Assembly (NCBI GenBank): GCA_046756565.1
Contig: JBHHWO010000206.1
Location: 1-6,549 of the forward strand
Reading direction: 5' to 3'
DNA: 6,549 nt
Source: CALZIK01 sp046756565
GTDB lineage: Bacteria > Acidobacteriota > Thermoanaerobaculia > Multivoradales > JAHEKO01
Positions 1-5,418 of this stretch are shown one piece after another; the first letter of the stretch is position 1; each line of letters begins with the position of its first letter. The notes under the pieces were generated by a model that ran no database searches, was not told the DNA's origin, and worked only from the letters and a program-made list of their open reading frames with translations. The position numbers and the translations under genes were made by a program.

Positions 1-786
1 ACGGCCCGGGCGAGGAATTCGGGCACATCCCAGCGAGCCTCGGCCGAGCCCGACCGCGCCTGGAGTTACGTCGGTGCCCTCAAAGTAGCAGTCGAAGTAG
101 AGCTTCAGGGCTCGCCAGGCGCACCCGGCGAGTTGTCCCAGCAGCTTACGGTCGTAGCGGAAGAAAACCCTCAACCGCTTGGGGATGGTGAAGACCACCT
201 GGCGGTGTGGAACATCCTCGAGCAGCTCACGCTCGGCCCACTCCGCCCACAGAAGCTCACGCTTCTGGTGGCAGCTCGGGCACAAGCCTCGGAGCTTGCA
301 GGAGAAGGCGACGAGGAACTCGTGCCGGCAGTCCGGGCAGCGCACGCGGGCGACGCCCTGGTCGAAGATGGCGGCGACACCGAGTTGGCGGAGTTCGCGA
401 AGAAGTCGAACCACACCGGGGAGGACCGCAACACCATCACGCTGGAGCAACTCGTTGAAACGCCTGTTCTTCTGGTTTCCCAGCGCGCAGATCGTGTGCG
501 ACCCCGGCGCGTCCGTAGGTTCGCCCCTCGGCAGTGCGATCTCCCTCGAGGCCAGAAACGAGGCCACTCCTTCGTAACGCGGCTTGCCGTCGACGAACTC
601 GAGATAGTCAGCCCGCCCGAACTCTCGGAAGGCTCCGGAGTCACCAATCTCCTGGACAGCCCGCTCTTCGAGGAAGGCGTTGAAGAGTTCACTCCACGCG
701 CGCAGGTGGACCTCCGCGGTATCCGTGAGAACCCCGTCCAGGTCGAACACGACCGCGTCGAAGGTCCTGAATGGGACACGGCTCAC
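1..786 (-). pseudogene. Chimeric open frame: truncated beta-phosphoglucomutase-like HAD hydrolase joined in frame to an IS91-type transposase fragment
   Basis: The frame is open for 262 codons from a GTG at 786 to the left edge. Residues 11-22 (AVVFDLDGVLTD) are HAD motif I, with nucleophile D15 and acid/base D17. VDGKPRYEGV at 65-74 and ALGNQKNRRFNELLQRDGV at 101-119 are typical of the beta-phosphoglucomutase-like HADs often found with trehalose or maltose phosphorylases. Homology stops near residue 138 (RELRQLGVA), where the motif II Ser/Thr strand is expected. Motifs III and IV are absent, so the phosphatase/mutase fold cannot be complete. From about residue 144 the protein is an IS91-family zinc-binding region. 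The GTG was chosen because it lies 9 codons before motif I and overlaps the upstream stop in GTGA. I call it a pseudogene by inference; a functional fusion is unlikely because neither half is whole. Confidence 0.72.
49..363 (-). mobile_element. IS91-family transposase remnant (zinc-binding region and start of the Y-transposase domain)
   Basis: Residues ~144-246 of the chimeric frame contain C150-x2-C153, C163, C169-x2-C172 and H173, in the context RVRCPDCRHE, AFSCK and LCPSCHQKR. This is the hallmark of the N-terminal zinc-binding domain of IS91/IS801/ISCR-type rolling-circle transposases. It is followed by HRQVVFTIPKRLRVFFRYDR and by TPGAVG, which in the family precede the catalytic HUH motif and tyrosine(s). 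The first ~40 residues normally found before the cysteines are missing. After TPGAVG (about position 49) the usual family continuation is not visible in any frame. What remains is therefore an internal slice of roughly 100 codons, with no element ends and no catalytic residues in view. It cannot be an active transposase as seen here. Confidence 0.78.
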
Positions 787-1073
787 GCCTCCGGTGCCCC
801 CTCGCGGCGGGGCCGACCCGTCTCGTACAAGGCAAGTCGATTTCGGATTCGCCTCGCGACGAGAAACCAACGCTCGTCGCATGCGATCAACGCCAGAAAC
901 CGTTGCAAGCGAAGAAAGTCGAAGGCGCGAAGGCGCCGGCCGTCCAGGATGATCTCGACGACACCAAGAAGTCGGATCTCCAACCGCGCCGGCGGTTCGC
1001 CACCGATCCCGCTCGTGGGAGGATAGGAAATCGGTCTTCCCAGCTGTGGGCTCCCGAGGCTGTTCGGGCGCAA
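783..1073 (-). CDS. Small hypothetical protein overlapping the HAD frame by 4 nt
   Basis: This frame has 96 codons from a TTG, and the true start could be further in. Its TGA stop overlaps the GTG of the HAD frame as GTGA, a typical translational-coupling junction. The first ~30 residues are Pro/Gly-rich and look non-coding. From RLEIRLLG (residues ~30-37) onward the codons have the G/C-rich third positions seen in neighbouring genes, and the product reads as a compact helix/strand protein rich in Arg and Leu. The pattern xRLEIRLLGx(5)LDGRxLxAF resembles the start of the winged-helix domain of SARP/BTAD-type regulators, but nothing beyond that start is present. I do not recognise the family. 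It may be a small gene, a degenerate fragment, or chance. Confidence 0.33.
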   Translation of the reverse strand: MRPNSLGSPQLGRPISYPPTSGIGGEPPARLEIRLLGVVEIILDGRRLRAFDFLRLQRFLALIACDERWFLVARRIRNRLALYETGRPRREGAPEA

Positions 1074-1142
1074 AGGCGCGCCCCCGTAGGCTTCTGAGGG
1101 CGAGAGCGTAGCACGCCCGACGACTCTAGAGGCGTTGCCCGG
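1074..1142. other. Short gap downstream of the receptor gene, no clear terminator
   Basis: This stretch separates the receptor stop codon from the first possible start of the next frame. It contains weak dyads: GGGCGC/GCGCCC with a 6-nt loop at about 1066-1083, and a 5-bp GGGCG/CGCCC pair at about 1099-1119. Neither is followed by a T-run on the minus strand. I see no convincing intrinsic terminator or promoter. Confidence 0.4.
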
Positions 1143-3680
1143 CTAGAACGTCCAGCTGACGCCGAAGGACGGCAATCGTGGGAACCACTTCTCGAACTCG
1201 CGTTCGATGGCAAAGCCGGTCTCAGGCGCGAAACTGATCTCGAAATCGGAGATCGAGCGCAGGTTGTTGCGATCCAGCAGGTTGGTCACCTCGAGGAAGA
1301 GCTCGAGCTCGCCGCGGACTCGATCGATCCTCCGGCTGGCACGAACATCGATTCGATGGTAGGTCGGGTAGTTGCCGCTGTTGCGCTCTCTGGGGACGAT
1401 GCTCGGAACGACCTGACCCGGCACGGAGACCAGGCTCGCATCCGTGGCCGGCCAGCCACTGTGGTGAATCCCGGCGAGATTCAGGTTCCAGCGCTCGTTC
1501 AGTTCAAGATTGACGCTGTAGGAGAGCGCGTGGCGCTGGTCCCACGATCGCGGCACATAGGTGCCGTCGATCCGGTCTTCGGTCTTTGAAAGGGTATAGC
1601 TGAGCCACCAGTCGAAACGCTTGCCGCCACGCTCGAAGAGCGTCTCCAACCCACGCGAGCGACCGAGCTCGGGGGCGATGAGCACGCGGTCGGACTGGCC
1701 CTCGGGGAAGATATCGATGGGCTCGAAGAGGTTCTCGAAGCGGGGGCGTGGGTGCTCCAAACGCTTCGAATAGAGCTGAACCGCCAGACGGCTCCGGCGG
1801 CCCAGCCGTCGATCGAGCGCGATCGTGGTCTGCTCGTTGAGCTGCGCCGGATGAAACTCGTCGACACCGTCGACAATCTGGAGCTCGTGGATATCCTGTG
1901 ACTGCGAATAGCGACCCCAGGACGCCCGCAGCGTCGTGTCGGCTCCCAACTGAGCGACGACGTTGAGCCGCGGGCTCAACTGATCCTCGTCGACATGCGT
2001 CTGGCGATCCCAGCGCACTCCGGCTTCGATTGTGACCCTTGGCGCAAGCCGAAATCGATCGGCCAGATAGGCTCCGTAGGTGGAGCCGGAACGCGTGAGA
2101 TCGAAACGTCGTCGGGTCATGAGCTCTTCGTCGGTGAACACCGGATCGGTCACCAGATTGACGAAGGTGTAGTCGTAGCTGGAGTCGAGTCGCCGCAGCT
2201 CGAAACCCGAGCGCAGGTGGTGCCGATCCGAAGGATCGAAACGCCAGTCCTGGCGGAGCTGCACGATCTCCGTCGAGCGATCGTCCGACACGCGGGTCCG
2301 ATCGGAGCCCCGGTCCGAACCGAGAAAGGGGTCCGACTGGTTCGAGCCCGACTCGCCATCGCGCTCGCTCTCGAGACGGCCGTAAGAAAGAACCGAGGTT
2401 TGCGACACCCTTCCGGACACCACGCTGTCGAGCCTTACCCAGACGTAGCCGCTGTCATAAGAGCTCGTGAGGTCGTCGTCGTCATCGACGCTCACGAACT
2501 CGGTCTCGTCCGCGGCAGCCAGAACGCTGAGGGAGAGCAGGCCACCGTGACCCCAGGGGCGCCGCACCTTCCCGAAAAGGTCGTAGTAGGCTGGACTCAG
2601 GTCGAAGTCGTTTTCATCGGTGGAGACCGCGTCCAGGAGCAGGTCCAGATAGCCGTGGCGGGCGTTGACGAGCCACTCGCCGTTGCCGCCGTCGAACCGA
2701 CCCTGACGCATGAGGTGAACCTTCTCGAAGCTCACGCCGACCATGGTCCGCGGTTCGAGCGGCACGACCGACGAGATATCGATCACACCACTCATCCGAT
2801 CGCCGTACTCGGCGGTGAAGCCGCCGCTCATGACCTCGATGGCGCCGATCGCACGAGAATCGAAAATGCTGAAGACGTTTTGGAAGTCCTTCAGGTGGTA
2901 GGGCTCATAGACCCGGAGGCCGTCGACCAGCACCAACGTCTCGTTGCGCTCACCGCCTCGGACGTGAAAGTCGGCCGAAAAGTCGCCGCTGGCGATCCCG
3001 GGCAGCCGCGAAACCGCTCGATAGACATCATCGGAGAGGTGCGGCAGGCGACTGACTTCTTCGCGGCTCCAAAGCAACCCGGCAGCCGGGGCGTCATGCA
3101 GCAGACTCATCCGCCCGGGCGTGACGACCATCTCCTCGAGAGTGTCTTCGACAGGGTTCAGACGAAAGACCACACGGGCTCGATGCCCCGAAGAAACTTC
3201 GACCGACCGCTGCTCGACGACGTACCCGGCTTTCCGCGCCTCGAGTTCCTGATCACCCGGCGGCACCCGTTTGATCTCGAATCGACCCTCTCGATCGGTT
3301 CGCACCGCGCGAAGGCCCGGGATCTCCACTTCCGCACCCGGAACACCCTCGCCGCTTTCGATATCGTGGACCTCACCGACAACGGTGCCGTGTGGAGCCG
3401 GGATCACGGTCACGATTCCAGCGCTCGACTCCCGAGCCGCCAGACCATGGGGCGCGAGAAGCGCGTCGAGCGCATGGCGCAACGTATCGACTTCTGGGTC
3501 TGAGCTCACGATCATCCACGGTTTGACGACGTTGCTGCCGTAGACCAGGCGCAGCCCACGCTCCCTTAGATCATCGAGAGCCTGGGCAAGCGGTCTCCCG
3601 GCGTAGTCAAGCTCGATGGAACCGAAGACCGTTCCCGGCAGGAGCAGCCCCAGTGCCAGGGCGACGGCGAGACGCTTCAT
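1143..3680 (-). CDS. TonB-dependent outer-membrane receptor with STN signalling domain (FecA-like transducer)
   Basis: An 845-residue active-transport porin of the outer membrane. Residues 1-20 are a signal peptide (MKR, hydrophobic core, TVFG cleavage region). Residues ~22-93 are an STN domain (AGRPLAQALDDL, ALDALLAPHGL), the periplasmic part that signals to FecR proteins. Residues ~97-175 are a carboxypeptidase-regulatory-like beta-sandwich (GEVHDIESGEGVPGAEVEI). LEEMVVTP at ~181-188 is the likely TonB box. The plug spans ~190-305 (DFHVRGGERNETLVLVDGLRV, GGFTAEYGDRMSGVIDI). The barrel follows and ends in FGVSWTF, with the C-terminal Phe expected for BAM recognition. Long acidic segments at ~391-409 and ~435-470 are probably extracellular loops. 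The start is fixed by the signal peptide and an adjacent Shine-Dalgarno. Its own STN domain and the upstream sigma/FecR pair make it a transducer, not just an importer. The ligand cannot be read from sequence; siderophore, glycan or peptide are all possible. Confidence 0.93.
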   Translation of the reverse strand: MKRLAVALALGLLLPGTVFGSIELDYAGRPLAQALDDLRERGLRLVYGSNVVKPWMIVSSDPEVDTLRHALDALLAPHGLAARESSAGIVTVIPAPHGTVVGEVHDIESGEGVPGAEVEIPGLRAVRTDREGRFEIKRVPPGDQELEARKAGYVVEQRSVEVSSGHRARVVFRLNPVEDTLEEMVVTPGRMSLLHDAPAAGLLWSREEVSRLPHLSDDVYRAVSRLPGIASGDFSADFHVRGGERNETLVLVDGLRVYEPYHLKDFQNVFSIFDSRAIGAIEVMSGGFTAEYGDRMSGVIDISSVVPLEPRTMVGVSFEKVHLMRQGRFDGGNGEWLVNARHGYLDLLLDAVSTDENDFDLSPAYYDLFGKVRRPWGHGGLLSLSVLAAADETEFVSVDDDDDLTSSYDSGYVWVRLDSVVSGRVSQTSVLSYGRLESERDGESGSNQSDPFLGSDRGSDRTRVSDDRSTEIVQLRQDWRFDPSDRHHLRSGFELRRLDSSYDYTFVNLVTDPVFTDEELMTRRRFDLTRSGSTYGAYLADRFRLAPRVTIEAGVRWDRQTHVDEDQLSPRLNVVAQLGADTTLRASWGRYSQSQDIHELQIVDGVDEFHPAQLNEQTTIALDRRLGRRSRLAVQLYSKRLEHPRPRFENLFEPIDIFPEGQSDRVLIAPELGRSRGLETLFERGGKRFDWWLSYTLSKTEDRIDGTYVPRSWDQRHALSYSVNLELNERWNLNLAGIHHSGWPATDASLVSVPGQVVPSIVPRERNSGNYPTYHRIDVRASRRIDRVRGELELFLEVTNLLDRNNLRSISDFEISFAPETGFAIEREFEKWFPRLPSFGVSWTF

Positions 3681-3686
3681 CTTCTG

Positions 3687-3691
3687 CTCCT
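3687..3691 (-). promoter_or_regulatory. Ribosome binding site of the receptor gene, overlapping the FecR stop codon
   Basis: On the minus strand the junction reads TAGGAGCAGAAGATG. AGGAG lies 6 nt before the receptor ATG, and its first bases are the FecR TAG. The arrangement fixes the receptor start and suggests translational coupling. Confidence 0.75.
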
Positions 3692-4733
3692 AGCGAGTTT
3701 TGGGGTCGCTGGGGTCTCCGAGCCGGGAGACCAACAGGACTCCTTCCTCGTATCGATGGGCCAATCCGACGGCCGGCAGAACAGCCTCCAGCGCTTCGCT
3801 CGGACTCAATCCCTCGATCTCTCCGCTGAGCACCACGCCGCCGGCCTCCTCTTCGATACCCTGCTCAGAATACTCGAGCCGATGGCCGCTTTGCCTGGCG
3901 GCCCAGTCCAGAAAGCCCTCGAGGCGGCTGCCGTCCAGAGGCCAGGTCGGCGCGATGCGCTGCGTCCACTCGAAGACCGGATCGTACGAAGCCAGCGAGG
4001 CGCGATGCACGGCCCCACTTGAAAGGGTGATCTCCTCGCCGGCTACGGCTCGAGCGACCGAAGTGCTGGTTCCCAGCTCGACTTCACCCTCACGAACCCG
4101 GACCGTCAAGGTGTCGGAGCCCAAGCGAACCTCGAACTGAGTGCCGATCTCCTCGACGCGCCCGAAGGGAGTCAGAATCGTCAGTCGGTCGCCTCCGTGC
4201 TCGATCCCGCTCTCGAGATAGATCGCGCCCTGTTCGAGCCTGACCTCGTGATCGGAAGCCAACACGACCCGAGTCGCCTGGTCCAGCCGAAGCGAATGGC
4301 CCGTCACCGTCTCGAGTGCGAGGAGCGACCCGACGGCGGTCGCGATGGAGTTGCCGGTTTCGAGCTCCGTACCGGAATCGAGAGACTCAGCCGAGCCCGC
4401 CTTCGTGCCGCGCCAGACGCTGGCCGAACCGGTGAGCCGAGCAACGCTCGCAAACCTCGTGGCCTCTTCAAAAAGTAGCGCGCGCCCGAAAAAGGCGGCC
4501 GCTAGCGCGACAGCCAAGACAGCGGCCGCCGCGAAACGGAGCCGGGGCCGCCCCGGCGAGGGTTGCTCGACCTGTTCCTCCCAGAGCGGCCGGAGCTCGG
4601 CCTGCATCCGATCGAGCCTCGCGGACGGCATCGTCGCCCGCGGACCGGCCATGCGCACCAGCCGGCCGACATCGTCGGTCAGCGACGCGACCTTGCTGTC
4701 GTTCGAGCTGTTGTTGGAGGTGTGCTCGGTCAT
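3690..4733 (-). CDS. FecR-type anti-sigma regulator, single-pass inner-membrane protein with STN-like C-terminus
   Basis: A 347-residue protein that should hold the adjacent ECF sigma factor and relay the receptor signal. Residues ~18-57 are a cytoplasmic helical segment (DDVGRLVRMAGPRATMPSAR), probably the sigma-binding part. Residues ~66-88 are one membrane span after an Arg-rich stretch, giving an N-in topology. Residues ~95-245 form the periplasmic FecR beta domain, with the diagnostic LTPFGRVEEIGTQFEV and LTVRVREGEVEL. Residues ~262-337 (LEGFLDWAARQSGHRLEY, LSPSEALEAVLPAVGL, EEGVLLV) follow the beta-alpha-beta STN/secretin-like pattern seen at FecR C-termini, which contact receptor signalling domains in known systems. 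It sits 37 nt after the sigma gene and 9 nt before the receptor gene. The family call is firm; whether it inhibits or activates its sigma factor, and whether it is proteolysed, is not visible. Confidence 0.9.
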   Translation of the reverse strand: MTEHTSNNSSNDSKVASLTDDVGRLVRMAGPRATMPSARLDRMQAELRPLWEEQVEQPSPGRPRLRFAAAAVLAVALAAAFFGRALLFEEATRFASVARLTGSASVWRGTKAGSAESLDSGTELETGNSIATAVGSLLALETVTGHSLRLDQATRVVLASDHEVRLEQGAIYLESGIEHGGDRLTILTPFGRVEEIGTQFEVRLGSDTLTVRVREGEVELGTSTSVARAVAGEEITLSSGAVHRASLASYDPVFEWTQRIAPTWPLDGSRLEGFLDWAARQSGHRLEYSEQGIEEEAGGVVLSGEIEGLSPSEALEAVLPAVGLAHRYEEGVLLVSRLGDPSDPKTR

Positions 4734-4737
4734 GGTG

Positions 4738-4745
4738 TCCTACCT
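4738..4745 (-). promoter_or_regulatory. Ribosome binding site of the FecR gene
   Basis: The minus strand reads AGGTAGGACACCATG. A purine-rich AGGTAGGA ends 4 nt before the FecR ATG, supporting that start over the out-of-frame ATG further upstream in the same 37-nt spacer. Confidence 0.5.
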
Positions 4746-4770
4746 TTCCCTCTCATGGCGTGATCGACTC

Positions 4771-5376
4771 TCATCCCGATTGCGACTCGGTTGTCGCGGC
4801 GGCGATTTCGGAAAAACCGCTTCGAAACGCCTGACGGGCCCTCGCGAGAGTCGACTGCGCCGCGGTCCGGGTTACATGCAACCGCTCCGCGATGTCCGAC
4901 ACCGATAGATCCTCCAGGTATTTCCACTCCAGAACATCTCCGTATCGTCCGGGAAGCCGATCCAGCAACACTCGAACCACATGTGCGACCTCCTTGCGCA
5001 GAAGTTGCGCTTCGGGCGGTTCCACGTGGGAAGCCCCGATCAGATCCAGGGTCCGCTCGACCGCGGGGAGATCGTCCGCGAGTTCGACTTCGACCTCCCG
5101 TGTCCTTTGCTCGCGCCGAAACGCGAGGATCTCGAAGCGGCAAAAGGCGCACAGCCAGGTCAGGAGACTGGCCTCGCCTCGGAACTGCGCCAGTTTCGGG
5201 ATCGCCTTCGCCAGACTGCTCTGGGCCAGTTCCTCGGCGGCGTCCGGGTCGCCGACTCGCGCCAGAGCGAAGCGGTAGACCTTCTGGGCGTGGACCTCGA
5301 ACAGCTCGCCGTAGGCCGTCTCGTCGCCGGTCAGAAGACGCGCCACGAAGGCCTTGTCCTCGGGAAAGATTCTCAT
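4771..5376 (-). CDS. ECF-family RNA polymerase sigma factor (sigma-70 family)
   Basis: A 201-residue cytoplasmic sigma factor of normal ECF length. Sigma region 2 spans ~18-88: YGELFEVHAQKVYRFAL, DAAEELAQSSLAKAI, then FRGEASLLTWLCAFCRFEI covering the -10-recognition part. A linker rich in Glu/Asp/Val runs from ~92-128. Region 4 spans ~133-186: LLDRLPGRYGDVLEWKYLEDLSVSDIAERLHVTRTAAQSTLARARQAF, a clear helix-turn-helix for -35 recognition. The Cys pair C76-x2-C79 sits in the region 2 helix. The ATG at 5376 has only a weak purine stretch (GAGCGAG) before it, but it gives the expected N-terminus. It precedes the FecR and receptor genes and is most probably the sigma factor they control. Its targets would include promoters beyond this window, and possibly its own operon. 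Confidence 0.93.
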   Translation of the reverse strand: MRIFPEDKAFVARLLTGDETAYGELFEVHAQKVYRFALARVGDPDAAEELAQSSLAKAIPKLAQFRGEASLLTWLCAFCRFEILAFRREQRTREVEVELADDLPAVERTLDLIGASHVEPPEAQLLRKEVAHVVRVLLDRLPGRYGDVLEWKYLEDLSVSDIAERLHVTRTAAQSTLARARQAFRSGFSEIAAATTESQSG

Positions 5377-5391
5377 CTCGCTCGGTCGTGT

Positions 5392-5411
5392 CGAAGCCGA
5401 CGTGGCTTTCG
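5392..5411 (-). other. Small hairpin between the amidohydrolase and sigma genes
   Basis: On the minus strand, CGAA(A)GCC and GGCTTCG can pair as 7 bp with one bulged A around a 5-nt loop. It lies within the 42-nt spacer, just after the amidohydrolase stop. No T-run follows, so it is not a standard intrinsic terminator. It could be an RNA-stability or attenuation element, or chance in GC-rich DNA. Confidence 0.25.
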
Positions 5412-5418
5412 GAGCACT

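Noticed and set aside
171..779. Minus-strand 202-codon frame starting at the GTG at 779
   Set aside because: It overlaps the HAD/IS91 frame in another register. The product is Ser/Arg-rich without motifs, while the chosen frame shows the DLDG nucleophile motif and zinc-binding cysteines.
133..1026. Plus-strand open frame of 297 codons
   Set aside because: It is in exact antisense codon register with the HAD/IS91 frame, which carries clear motifs. The plus-strand product shows no recognisable domain and becomes Arg/Ser-rich at its end.
1066..1120. Possible intrinsic terminator after the receptor gene
   Set aside because: Only 5-6 bp dyads are present and no T-run follows on the minus strand; chance pairing is likely in GC-rich sequence.
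1995..3503. Plus-strand open frame of 502 codons inside the receptor gene
   Set aside because: It is in exact antisense register with the receptor reading frame. High-GC coding DNA commonly leaves this mirror frame free of stops. No domain pattern is visible, whereas the minus strand encodes an unmistakable TonB receptor.
5377..5418. Dedicated promoter for the sigma gene
   Set aside because: I could not find a convincing -35/-10 pair of either housekeeping or ECF type in the 42-nt spacer; a promoter inside the amidohydrolase gene cannot be excluded.
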